The position numbers and the translations under genes were made by a program. DNA of 64,000 bases from Candidatus Vallotiella adelgis (lineage in GTDB: Bacteria > Pseudomonadota > Gammaproteobacteria > Burkholderiales > Burkholderiaceae), in contig NZ_CP047396.1 in assembly GCF_020541305.1 (NCBI RefSeq), positions 124,001 to 188,000 on the forward strand, in the 5' to 3' direction. The notes under the pieces are model-generated. The model was not told the origin of the DNA. It worked only from the letters and a program-made list of their open reading frames with translations, and made no database searches. Below, in pieces: positions 22,187 to 31,305 of the stretch (positions within the stretch are counted from its first letter, which is position 1; every line of letters starts with the position of its first letter).

Positions 22187-22675
22187 TTAGTAGTAGTGAA
22201 GTAACTTTTCAATATCGGGCTTGATCGCATCAGGCTGGATGATAGGCCCATAACGCCTGACTGGTCTTCCTTTGCTATCAATTAAAAATTTAGTCCAGTT
22301 CCACTTAATCGCCCTAGTTCCGAAAACACCAGGCTTTTTTTGGGTTAAATAGAGATACAGCGGATGTGCATGAGCGCCGTTTACATTAATCTTATCTAGA
22401 ATCAGGAACTTAACCTGGTAGCTACTTACGCAAAATTCGCTAATATTTTGAGCGTTGCCCGGTTCTTGCTTAAAAAATTGATTGCACGGAAATCCGAGTA
22501 TCTCAAAGCCAAATTCCGAATATTTCTCATATAAAGACTGTAATCCCGCATATTGGGGCGTAAATACACATTTACTAGCAGTATTCACAATCAGTAAAAC
22601 CTTACCGCGGAAGCGCTCTAGCAGAATATCTTCACCATGAATCGAGCGAGCAGATAATGAATAGATCGCACTCAT
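22187..22675 (-). CDS. Glutathione peroxidase (cysteine type, BtuE/Gpx family)
   Basis: Thiol peroxidase that reduces H2O2 or lipid hydroperoxides. The 162-residue protein has the peroxidatic cysteine in NTASKCVFTPQYAGLQ (about residues 31-46), then LGFPCNQFFKQEPGN, which keeps the conserved Gln but changes the usual FGGQEPG spacer. The Trp/Asn motif is KWNWTKFLID (usual KWNFTKFL). It therefore seems catalytically complete with two slightly altered loops. Many such enzymes use thioredoxin rather than glutathione. It stands alone between two deserts with no operon partner and a weak ribosome binding site. Confidence 0.9.
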   Translation of the reverse strand: MSAIYSLSARSIHGEDILLERFRGKVLLIVNTASKCVFTPQYAGLQSLYEKYSEFGFEILGFPCNQFFKQEPGNAQNISEFCVSSYQVKFLILDKINVNGAHAHPLYLYLTQKKPGVFGTRAIKWNWTKFLIDSKGRPVRRYGPIIQPDAIKPDIEKLLHYY

Positions 22676-23949
22676 TTATACTTTTTTGTATAAATAAAAG
22701 TTAATATAAGTAGTATAGAGATACTTATAATTCTCGAAATTAGATAGTTATTTATTTTATATAAATCTGATTTCTTATATATAAATTATTGATAATTTAT
22801 ATCAAGATAATCTTGTTTGTGACATATTATAATTCACTTTGTATCGCAAAACAAAGTCTTTTTATAAAAAGACAAACCAACATCTTGAACTAGCAAAAAG
22901 CTGGCTCTATGACTGCAAATAGCGAGAGCACGTTAACTCTGTTCTCATTTTTTTCGGGGTTAACTTTTGGCCTGGCGCATGCAAACTCGCGTTGCTAGTG
23001 CTATGGGGTAGAGAGCACGTAACATAATTCGAATTGAACTATGTATTAGGCGGTGGTGACACGACATTAAGCGATATCAACGCAGATATCCCTGTATCGT
23101 ACGATGATAATGATTATTTGGCTTAAGCGCTATTGTTTAGGCTGGATTGCATGTTTGAACAGATACCGGCGTATGTCGCTATTTGCTCTAGCAGCTAGTT
23201 TATGTGAATATAGTGTATATAGACGATAACGTTATACTCCAATCTTCTGTCGATGAGACAAGCCAACGCATTACCTGGATTCTATCTTTCTACCTCATAA
23301 ATAGTTATTTACTAAAAAGTAAGATAATTCTTATTTTGAATAACTTAGAGCGTTTAACTCTAGTGTTAAACGTTAGATTTAAATAACATAGTATTTATAC
23401 AACATTATATCTGAAAATTATATCTACTTTAAATATTATCAGGCCCAATAAGTCAAACTACGATAAAATCGTGTATGAAAACTAGTAGCATATGATCAGG
23501 TACTAGCATAGGTTGATTAACCAATCTAAGGCTAATAATCATTAAGATGCAGCCAGTACAAACTAAACAAAAGTTCTAAAGACAGTCAATCTTGGACGAC
23601 GAACTGGTTCTAATAATTAATCAGGTAACTAGATCAATCTTAATATAATCCAGAGTATGCTAATTTTCTCGATCTTACGGGTAGCAAAAACCGTTTCTCT
23701 CTAAAATAGATAATTTAAAATATTCATATTTTTTCTTCTCACAAGGTCAATAAATCACCTTGATCGCGCAGCACGCCATGTGTGTTTACTAGTGCTACTG
23801 GCTGAGTTTAAAAGGTGTTGAGTTTCGTTTCTAACACCTGGAATTTGCTACGCGTGATTATTAATCATCTAATATTACTAGAGAATTACTTAATACTAGA
23901 AATATGCACCGTATTAGTGGCAAGCAAGCTTTATCAATGTGCTAAGGTG
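22676..23949. other. Gene desert between gpx and rpiA
   Basis: About 1.27 kb with no credible gene. Visible structure: an 18-base perfect palindrome GTCTTTTTATAAAAAGAC (22856-22873); an 8-bp hairpin CGTTTAAC...GTTAAACG (23351-23372); and a GAGAGCACGT direct repeat about 90 bases apart (22924 and 23011). The 22900-23200 part is less AT-rich than its surroundings and might be old coding DNA, but I could not identify it. A 60-codon plus frame at 23204 looks accidental. Confidence 0.5.
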
Positions 23950-24669
23950 TTACCGTGATCTTCGAGAGGATTGCTCCCTCACATAATCAATACACTGCAT
24001 GCCGTACTTGGTGCCGACCAGGCACCGAGCAGCACCGAGCATGGCAAACAGCCCGACAGTCACTATGCCGGGCCATTGATTCATACTGTGCTCTAAAGCA
24101 ACAGGATCGTCGATAGTTAGTCCTTTAACGTCGAGAATCTCATTGCCATTATCGGTCATAAATGGTGTGCCGTTGTGCGTAAGCCGCAACACCGGGGCGC
24201 CAGAAGTACACTGAGTGATGCGGCGCGCGAGCATCACACGCGCCATTGGAATGACTTCAATAGGAAGTGGAAATGCACCGAGCATTGGTACTAGCTTGCT
24301 ATCATCTACAATACATACAAATATGTCAGCAACTGACGCGATAATCTTTTCACGCGTCAATGCTCCACCACCGCCTTTGATCATCGATCCATGCGGATCG
24401 ATTTCGTCCGCACCATCTATATAGATCGGTAACGATTCCACATCACTCAATTCAAATACATGAAAACCATTTAACAGAAGCCGATTAGTCGTCGCAACGG
24501 AACTCGATACAGCCCCGCGATATCGGTCCCGGCTTCTAGAAAGTGCATCAATAAAACAGTTTGCGGTCGACCCTGTTCCGACACCGATTACAGAATTTTC
24601 TGGTACGTAAGTATTCACATAATCAGCTGCCGCGTGGCCAACAAGCTGTTTGAGTTCTTTTTTAGTCAT
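23950..24669 (-). CDS. rpiA: Ribose-5-phosphate isomerase A
   Basis: Interconverts ribose 5-phosphate and ribulose 5-phosphate in the pentose phosphate pathway, supplying nucleotide precursors. From ATG 24669 ([18 protein letters not shown]) the protein is 239 residues, the family norm. The 20 residues of a longer frame have AT-driven composition and are rejected. Motifs: [35 protein letters not shown] (catalytic Asp), [14 protein letters not shown] (catalytic Glu and Lys). Order rnr-rlmB-rpiA is as in Burkholderia, but here 824 AT-rich bases separate rlmB from rpiA. Confidence 0.96.
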   Translation of the reverse strand: MTKKELKQLVGHAAADYVNTYVPENSVIGVGTGSTANCFIDALSRSRDRYRGAVSSSVATTNRLLLNGFHVFELSDVESLPIYIDGADEIDPHGSMIKGGGGALTREKIIASVADIFVCIVDDSKLVPMLGAFPLPIEVIPMARVMLARRITQCTSGAPVLRLTHNGTPFMTDNGNEILDVKGLTIDDPVALEHSMNQWPGIVTVGLFAMLGAARCLVGTKYGMQCIDYVREQSSRRSR

Positions 24670-24845
24670 CCGGAAAGTACTATAAAAGTTCGTAATAGTA
24701 ATGGTCTCTTTTTTAAAAATTGCCACCATACTAATGTATGGTATACTTAATGAGTTTTTCTTCTATTTATCTTCAGAAAAATTCTTTAACTCACTGAGTA
24801 AAAATAATTCTTTATTTAGAATTTATGGGATTTAATTATATTTTA

Positions 24846-24883
24846 TATAGTATATAGTTATTAATATATAACTATATACTATA
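24846..24883. repeat. Perfect 16-bp inverted repeat, loop 6
   Basis: TATAGTATATAGTTAT (24846-24861) and its exact reverse complement (24868-24883) flank TAATAT. Could form a long AT hairpin or cruciform. Confidence 0.75.
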
Positions 24884-24941
24884 ATACAAGCTTATCTATA
24901 TATAATAGTATAAAAATGACAAAAATTAATAATATTTGTTA

Positions 24942-24980
24942 ATATACATATGTATTTTAAATAAAAATACATATGTATAT
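24942..24980. repeat. Perfect 17-bp inverted repeat, loop 5
   Basis: ATATACATATGTATTTT (24942-24958) and its exact reverse complement (24964-24980) flank AAATA. Each arm also contains the self-palindrome ATACATATGTAT. Confidence 0.75.
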
Positions 24981-25493
24981 AAATACTACCTGATGTTTTT
25001 ATATAAACAGTATATATATAAAATATATGTGCATTATCAAAAAACTGTTTATTAAAAAAATAAAGTTATTATTTTCAGGTAATAGTTTTATTTTTATTTA
25101 TACTCATATATAATAATTATTAATATTTGTATATTACACTAAATAATCTAGAAATATAATTAATATTATTTTTATAATAGGATAGCACATTATTCATTGT
25201 AGTCGATAAAGTTATATATGCAATTAAAGAACATGACTAGTAAAAGATAATTGCTGTAGCATTACCACCATAATATAGCTACATAGCATGGGCAAAGACC
25301 ATAGCTTAGCTATCTGATAGCCGCGCAAACTAATTGAGTATGCTTTAGCATAGTACTAGCTTAAGATATAAACTAACCGCTACAAGGCGATAGCGTCCTT
25401 ATAGCGGCTTGAATTTAGTTCTATTTTAATAGAAATTTTAGCTTGCTGTATCGCAAGCGATGCTATATTATAGGGAAATAATTGCATTCTATA

Positions 25494-26243
25494 TTAGTAA
25501 TTCTTTTTGTTTGTTCGCTGCCTAACTGCCTCGAATAGACAAATAGCGCTAGAAACTGACACATTTAGGCTGTTTACACTGCCTAGCATCGGGATGTGTA
25601 TTAAATCGTCACAGATCTCGCGCGTTAATCGGCGCATACCCCTTCCTTCAGAGCCCATGATGAAGGCAACCGGACCATCAAGTACGGTATTGTATAAGCT
25701 ATGCGGAGCGTCATAAGCAGTGCCAATTACCCAAATATTAGCTTCTTTTAATTCACGCAGTGTACGGGCAAGATTGGTAACCCTGATGTAGGGTACAGTC
25801 ATAGCCGCGCCACTCGATACTTTTACTGTAGTTGAATTTAGGCTAGCCGAACGATCACGCGGCGCAATTACCGCCTGCGCATTAGCCGCATCGGCCACAC
25901 GTAGGCACGCGCCCAGGTTATGTGGATCAGTGACCCCATCTAGCACCAGTAGCAGAGCGGCTCCTCGAATCGTGTCGAGCAACTCAGTTAGAGTTTTCGC
26001 AAGTGGAAAATCTGTTACGCGTACAACAATACCCTGATGACGATACGTTCCAGCTAGCTCCTCTAATCGGATATCGGTAGCAGGAATCGGTCGAATACCA
26101 AATAATTCTGCTGTTTTTAAAAAATCCTGCATCCGGCGATCGCGTCGAGTCTTATCGTATAGAATCCCCTCAATGCTAGACGGGTTGTAACGTAACCACG
26201 CAGTGACCGCGTGGAATCCATAAATAACCTTAAAACGTGCCAT
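25494..26243 (-). CDS. rlmB: 23S rRNA (guanosine-2251-2'-O)-methyltransferase RlmB
   Basis: SpoU/TrmH-type knotted methyltransferase that modifies G2251 in the peptidyl-transferase P loop. The 249-residue protein has an N-terminal rRNA-binding domain (VIYGFHAVTAWLRYNPSSIE) and the three SpoU motifs: LVLDGVTDPHNLGACLRVAD, FIMGSEGRGMRRL and LNVSVSSAICLFE. These include the conserved Asn, Glu and Ser/Asn knot residues. It follows rnr by 134 bases on the same strand, the usual rnr-rlmB pair. Confidence 0.95.
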   Translation of the reverse strand: MARFKVIYGFHAVTAWLRYNPSSIEGILYDKTRRDRRMQDFLKTAELFGIRPIPATDIRLEELAGTYRHQGIVVRVTDFPLAKTLTELLDTIRGAALLLVLDGVTDPHNLGACLRVADAANAQAVIAPRDRSASLNSTTVKVSSGAAMTVPYIRVTNLARTLRELKEANIWVIGTAYDAPHSLYNTVLDGPVAFIMGSEGRGMRRLTREICDDLIHIPMLGSVNSLNVSVSSAICLFEAVRQRTNKKNY

Positions 26244-26377
26244 CAGGACTCACTTTTTAAACAAGTGTGACTCAACTTAATTTATTGTTTTTGTTGTACA
26301 TCTGTTTATCTGTGTGTTTGATATAAAGCTATCGTCTTACTTGGCAAAGTGATGAATTATCTATTATGATAAGTAGT

Positions 26378-28717
26378 CTACATAGGTGCTGCTCGACCGC
26401 GCACATTGTTACCCACTATGCCGCGAGAACCCGCGCGTAACGGAGACTTGGTCGATATCCCGCATACTAAGCGGAAGTCGATCTTACGTGCATCAGAGTC
26501 GACACGACTGACTTGCACCCGCACTCGCATGGATAGGCGATACTGTATTCCGGTACGATTACCGCGTAACTCGTTCTTAATTTCGTCGTACTGAAAATGG
26601 TCGGCGCCAAGCTCAGTAACGTGGACTAACCCTTCTATAAACAATAAGTCAAGTTGTACAAAAATACCAAATGGGGCTACGCCACTGATGATTCCACTAT
26701 ATTCTTCACCGAGCTTATCGCGCATGAAATAGCACTTCAGCCATGCATCGACATCACGTGATGCTTCATCAGCACGGCGCTCATTAGCTGAGCAATGTAA
26801 ACCAAGGGCCTCCCAAGTAGAATCTCTCGCACCTACGCGCTTTTCTTCTTGATTCTGCAATGCGTGTGCATGAAGTAGTGGCACAGTATTAAGCGCAGAT
26901 TTAGAGCAGGGCTCGTATTTCTGGCCTGCCAAGATCGCATGGATCACGCGGTGTGTAAGTAGATCCGGATAGCGCCGAATCGGACTAGTGAAGTGTGCAT
27001 ACGCATCATATGCGAGACCAAAATGCCCGATATTATCAGGACTGTAGACAGCTTGCTGCATTGAGCGGAGCAGCATCATTTGTAGCATCACCATGTCCGG
27101 CCGGTCTCGAATTTTCCTCATCAGAGTTGCATAATCACTTGAATGCGGCTTATTTCCGCCGCCCAAAGTCAACCCGAAACCACATAGAAAAGCCCGAAGA
27201 TGCGCTAGCTTCTCTTCCGTCGGACCAGCATGAGTTCGATATAGCCCCGGATGCTGATTACGTTTTAGAAAATCTGCTGCACACGTATTAGCAGCTAACA
27301 TGCACTCTTCAATTAATTTGTGTGCATCATTGCGCTGCTGCGGCAAGATCTGATCAATTTTACCCTGGCTATTGCACACAATATAGGTCTCTATCGTGTC
27401 AAATTCGATCGCTCCACGTCTCTTGCGCGCCTGCACTAACGCTTTAAATACATCGCGTAAGCTCTGAAGGTGTGGAAGCAAGGTAGTACGTCTTTCCGCC
27501 TCAGGACCATTCGTATTCGACAGAATAGCTGCTACCTCAGTGTATGTTAGCCGTGCTGCTGAATGCATCACAGCTGGATAAAACTGGTATGTTTTAATTT
27601 TTCCGCGAGAGTTAATCACCATGTCGCAGACAAGCGTACAACGGTCTACGTTCGGATTGAGTGAACACAGCCCGTTTGATAGCTTCTCTGGCAGCATTGG
27701 TATTACACGTCGCGGGAAATATACCGATGTACTACGCACAAGCGCCTCATGATCGAGGCTATCTCCATCAATGACATAGTACGATACATCGGCGATTGCG
27801 ACCAGCAATCGAAAACAGTTCTGCTGTCCTATCTGGATCGCTTCACAATAAACTGCATCATCAAAATCACGTGCATCTTCACCGTCAATTGTAACGAGCG
27901 GAATATCGCGCAAGTCTACGCGCCCGCACAGATCTGCTGCGCACACCTCATTAGGTAGCTTGGCCGCTTGAGTAAGTACCTCGTCTGAGAAGCGGTGTGG
28001 CACACCGTATTTACGCACGGCGATCTCGATTTCTATGCCCGGATTATCAATATCGCCTAGCACCTCAACGATCTCGCCAACCGGCCGAGAATAACTGGTT
28101 TGGAAATCTGTTAACTCAATCGAGACGATCTGGCCGAACTTAGGCTTAATCTTACCCATTCTCGTTACGAGGATGTCGTGGCCAATTCTCTTGTCCTCTG
28201 GCACAACAATCCATACGTCATTCTCGTTTAGTAGCCGTCCGATAATTCGCTTATTGGCCCGATCGGTGATCTCAAGAATGCTTGCCTCTGGACGACCACG
28301 CCGGTCGTGTCCTTTCACGCGCGCTAGTACCCGGTCGTTGTGCATGACTTTCCGCATTTCTGTATTGGAAAGGAATAAGTCGTTTCCAGCATCCTCTCGA
28401 ATGAGAAAGCCATAGCCAGCTCGATGCCCCTGAACCCTACCCGCGATAAAGTTTGACGAATGCATGGGTTGGTAATAACCACGCTCGTCACGACTGATTT
28501 GGCCATCGCGCTCCATTGCGCTCAGGCGCCTCAAAAATCCTTCTTGCTCCTGGGGCTTGATTTCGAATGCTTCAGCAATGTTATTTTCTGAAAGCGGCTG
28601 TTTAGTTGTGAGCAATATACAGCGAATTTTTTCTCGGCTAGGAATTGGATAGGGGTATTTACTCAAAGCCTTATCGATAATAGTTAGCGTGAATTCGTAT
28701 GTCGCACAGATTGACAT
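26378..28717 (-). CDS. rnr: Ribonuclease R
   Basis: Processive 3'-5' exoribonuclease for structured RNA, rRNA quality control and trans-translation decay. The 779-residue protein has an N-terminal winged helix (LSENNIAEAFEI...GQISRDERGYY), two cold-shock domains (GRVQGHRAGYGFLI), the RNB catalytic motif TIDGEDARDFDDAVY with its four Asp, and a C-terminal S1 domain (EYSGIISGVAPFGIFVQL). It is shorter than typical because the usual Lys-rich tail is almost gone. The ATG at 28717 may be too early: an in-frame TTG at 28666, preceded by AAGG, would give the family N-terminus SKYPYPIPSRE. Confidence 0.95.
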   Translation of the reverse strand: MSICATYEFTLTIIDKALSKYPYPIPSREKIRCILLTTKQPLSENNIAEAFEIKPQEQEGFLRRLSAMERDGQISRDERGYYQPMHSSNFIAGRVQGHRAGYGFLIREDAGNDLFLSNTEMRKVMHNDRVLARVKGHDRRGRPEASILEITDRANKRIIGRLLNENDVWIVVPEDKRIGHDILVTRMGKIKPKFGQIVSIELTDFQTSYSRPVGEIVEVLGDIDNPGIEIEIAVRKYGVPHRFSDEVLTQAAKLPNEVCAADLCGRVDLRDIPLVTIDGEDARDFDDAVYCEAIQIGQQNCFRLLVAIADVSYYVIDGDSLDHEALVRSTSVYFPRRVIPMLPEKLSNGLCSLNPNVDRCTLVCDMVINSRGKIKTYQFYPAVMHSAARLTYTEVAAILSNTNGPEAERRTTLLPHLQSLRDVFKALVQARKRRGAIEFDTIETYIVCNSQGKIDQILPQQRNDAHKLIEECMLAANTCAADFLKRNQHPGLYRTHAGPTEEKLAHLRAFLCGFGLTLGGGNKPHSSDYATLMRKIRDRPDMVMLQMMLLRSMQQAVYSPDNIGHFGLAYDAYAHFTSPIRRYPDLLTHRVIHAILAGQKYEPCSKSALNTVPLLHAHALQNQEEKRVGARDSTWEALGLHCSANERRADEASRDVDAWLKCYFMRDKLGEEYSGIISGVAPFGIFVQLDLLFIEGLVHVTELGADHFQYDEIKNELRGNRTGIQYRLSMRVRVQVSRVDSDARKIDFRLVCGISTKSPLRAGSRGIVGNNVRGRAAPM

Positions 28718-28969
28718 GTCAAGGCATCGTCAATATTCAGCTAATAGCCAGTGTCACTGGCCAACGCGCCTCAGAATAATGTTAACACTTGAATTTTTCC
28801 AGTGCGGGCTTATATGCTTAGTGAATTGACGTAGCAGACAAAACGCACATTTTAAATTGCAAGCTATTGGCTTGCTTACCCGTAAACTAAAAACGAAAAT
28901 CTTCTTCGTAAGCTTTTTATTTTACGATGGAAGGTAAAAATTGTGGCGCGTTAGTAACAACATAATCAT

Positions 28970-29052
28970 TGGTGCCCAGGAGAGGACTCGAACCTCCACG
29001 GAATTACCTCTAGTACCTGAAACTAGTGCGTCTACCAATTTCGCCACCTGGG
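28970..29052 (-). tRNA. tRNA-Leu (anticodon CAG)
   Basis: Minus strand, 83 bases including encoded CCA. Acceptor GCCCAGG (29052-29046) pairs with CCTGGGC; the anticodon arm is CTAGT-TTCAGGT-ACTAG with CAG in the middle of the loop. A short variable arm GG..CC and T-arm GGAGG-TTCGAGT-CCTCT follow, then discriminator A and CCA. The D-loop is one base shorter than usual for tRNA-Leu. Position just upstream of rnr is as in Burkholderia. Confidence 0.93.
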
Positions 29053-30088
29053 CAACTTTACTAAATAATTAGAGAATTTTAGCAATTATTGTGATCTGAT
29101 TCTGTTTTGTCAACTATTACTAAATACTATGACAGCCTCACTAGCTCATAAGGCCTCTCGCATCTCGTATGTGCAATATACGAGATGCTAGTGTGTGCTA
29201 TAAGTCCACGTATATTGCACATACGAGAGTTAGACTACGATAGTATTTGTTAGCTATCCGTTTAAAATCGAATGTCGTGAATTGTAGTACGGGAGTGTTC
29301 GACGTGTACTTTGCGAATTTAGTTACTATTTTCCCGTTCGAGTAAAAGTTGGCCAGAAACTTAGAATGACGACATTAACCGAAGATAGCGCGGCTTCGTC
29401 GTATTAGCGAGTAGGGCAATTCGCAATCAAATCTGCAAATTATAATTCACTAAGTTAGCTAGATTCTTCGACTCTGATCGGCTGCTATTAAAAGGTACAA
29501 GGCCGTATACTAACCCTAGTAGCATTTTCTCTATAGGTTTCTAGATATAGGTTTCTATATATAGATAATAGTCAGAATTTAAATTGTATAAATATTAAAG
29601 ATAAACAGCGGCTATTCTGTTACTTACATGTAAAGCGCGAAAAGCACTTTAGGTTGTTTTTATCTTGACCACCGACATCAATGGTATCACCATCCGAATT
29701 TGTCGATCGATGAGAGTATACTCTAATAATAATAGTGTTAATGCTCACAGAGCGGACAAGTGCAATCTACATAAGCCGCCATCTGCATATACTTTTCCTA
29801 CGAAGCGTGAGAAATAGTATAGGAATTTCGCTAGATCTTAGGATGCGGTGTAGGCTATCGGATATCAACATACGTGGATAAGCTAAGCATCTTGTTAATA
29901 GAACGGCGAAAACTTCTGTGCTGACTAATATATTTTTGCGGCAGCATGGAGTTACTCGTGATATCTATTTCTATTCTGCTCACCTAATTCTTAGGTATAG
30001 TGATGATGGGTTGCGTCTTTACTACTTATACCGGTAGAGACGCATGAGGCAGCCCGTAGTAATATATTTATAGACAATCTCTGTACTA
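29053..30088. other. Gene desert between zapE and tRNA-Leu
   Basis: About 1 kb joining two blocks that are separate in Burkholderia, so probably a rearrangement or deletion boundary. No reading frame or RNA gene. Structure: the compound inverted repeat at 29161-29227, and a 12-base tandem duplication TATAGGTTTCTA near 29533-29560. Confidence 0.5.
29161..29227. repeat. Compound perfect inverted repeat (19 bp plus nested 10-bp hairpin)
   Basis: CATCTCGTAT-gtgcaat-ATACGAGATG (29161-29187) is itself a perfect 10-bp hairpin. A 19-base stretch of it, CTCGTATGTGCAATATACG (29164-29182), recurs as its exact reverse complement at 29209-29227. The DNA can therefore fold in two mutually exclusive ways. 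Confidence 0.8.
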
Positions 30089-31189
30089 TCACGTTAATAA
30101 TACATCGACGACGCGGCGCGGTGTATTCAGATATTCCTGAGATTGCATCTCAAGAATACGCGATATAGTGCGTGCAAATTTATTGGCCAGTGGCTTTTCA
30201 ATACATAGCTCTCTGGTTGGCACGGTAGCTGACATTAATAGTTTAATCCTATAGTCGTATAGGATGTCAATCAACCACATATAGCGATGCGCCTCAGCGG
30301 CTATATTGGATGTCATCTGCGGTACGTTCGATAAAATAATTGTGTGAAATTGTGTGGCTAACTCTAAGTAGTCATTTTTCGAGCGTGGTCCACCGCATAG
30401 TGTGGCAAAATCAAACCAAACGATACCATCGGCGCAGTGCAAGGCTTTAATCTTTCGATTTGCGATATACACTACCGATTTTTTATCTGATATTGTGGCT
30501 AATTGAGTAAATGATTCATATAACGCTCTCTCAGCAGGACATCCCAGTGGGCTATAGTAAACAGATTTCACGTGTTTTAATACGCACTGCCGGTAGTCGG
30601 TACCCGCATCTACATTCACGACGTCGAGCTTGCCATTAATGAGATCAATAGCAGGCAGCACTCGATCACGATTTAATCCTTCCCAGTATAAGGAACTGGG
30701 TTCGTCATTAGACGTCATTACAAACTGCACACCCCGGTCAAACAATCTTAATAACAAAAGATATAAGATCATTGCATCTGCAATATCTGAAATATGGAAT
30801 TCGTCAAAACAAATTAATTGATAACGCTTAGCAACTAGTCGCGCAAGTTCATCTAGTGGATCGGCACGGCCCTTCAGCTCTTTAAGCGCGCGGTGTACAT
30901 CGCGCATGAATGCATGAAAATGCCGACGCATCTTACATTGCACCGGTACAACGGCATAAAAACTATCCATCAGGAAGGTCTTGCCGCGCCCAACACCACC
31001 CCACATATAAATTCCGCGTGGTGGGGCCGGTCGCATCAGCCACCTTTGCAGTACATTGAAGTGCCGCGTTTTATAAGCAATCCAGTCATCATAACAGCGT
31101 TGCAACCGGCTGATCGCACGTTGTTGCGCTATATCAGCTTGGGAGCCGCGTTTAGCTAGTTCTTTATCGCAGTATTCAGTGACGTTCAT
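30089..31189 (-). CDS. zapE: Cell division protein ZapE (AFG1-like ATPase)
   Basis: AFG1/ZapE P-loop ATPase associated with the FtsZ ring, reported to destabilise FtsZ polymers. The 366-residue protein has Walker A WGGVGRGKTFLMD, Walker B ICFDEFHISDIADA, and the family-specific PRGIYMWGG lead-in, MRRHFHAFM and FVMTSNDEPSSLYW. Length is normal. Located after lpd in the sucA-sucB-lpd-zapE order conserved in Burkholderia; 116 bases separate it from lpd. It is kept although zipA is broken in this genome. Confidence 0.93.
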   Translation of the reverse strand: MNVTEYCDKELAKRGSQADIAQQRAISRLQRCYDDWIAYKTRHFNVLQRWLMRPAPPRGIYMWGGVGRGKTFLMDSFYAVVPVQCKMRRHFHAFMRDVHRALKELKGRADPLDELARLVAKRYQLICFDEFHISDIADAMILYLLLLRLFDRGVQFVMTSNDEPSSLYWEGLNRDRVLPAIDLINGKLDVVNVDAGTDYRQCVLKHVKSVYYSPLGCPAERALYESFTQLATISDKKSVVYIANRKIKALHCADGIVWFDFATLCGGPRSKNDYLELATQFHTIILSNVPQMTSNIAAEAHRYMWLIDILYDYRIKLLMSATVPTRELCIEKPLANKFARTISRILEMQSQEYLNTPRRVVDVLLT

Positions 31190-31305
31190 CAGTGCAAGAA
31201 AGTAAGCGGATATTAACCACCTACTTTTGCAGAATGCCGTATAGCGGGACTCACAAGATATTGTATCCTGCCGACTCTGGCGTGATGCAACTAACTAGTT
31301 TCGCA

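Larger units (their letters stand above)
24670..25493. other. Extremely AT-rich island between rlmB and rpiA
   Basis: About 820 bases, of which roughly 24760-25200 is almost pure A and T. No gene is expected here from synteny. It holds two large perfect inverted repeats described separately. I saw no DnaA boxes (TTATCCACA) to suggest a replication origin, and no reading frame or RNA gene. Confidence 0.6.

Noticed and set aside
23204-23386. Plus-strand frame of 60 codons between gpx and rpiA
   Set aside because: Composition follows the AT-rich background, no ribosome binding site, ends in a hairpin; treated as accidental.
24760-25200. AT-rich island considered as a replication origin
   Set aside because: No DnaA boxes and no dnaA/dnaN/gidA-type neighbours; AT richness and hairpins alone are not enough.
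29161-29227. CRISPR array or insertion-sequence ends
   Set aside because: Only one inverted pair with no regularly spaced direct repeats, no cas genes and no transposase frame nearby.
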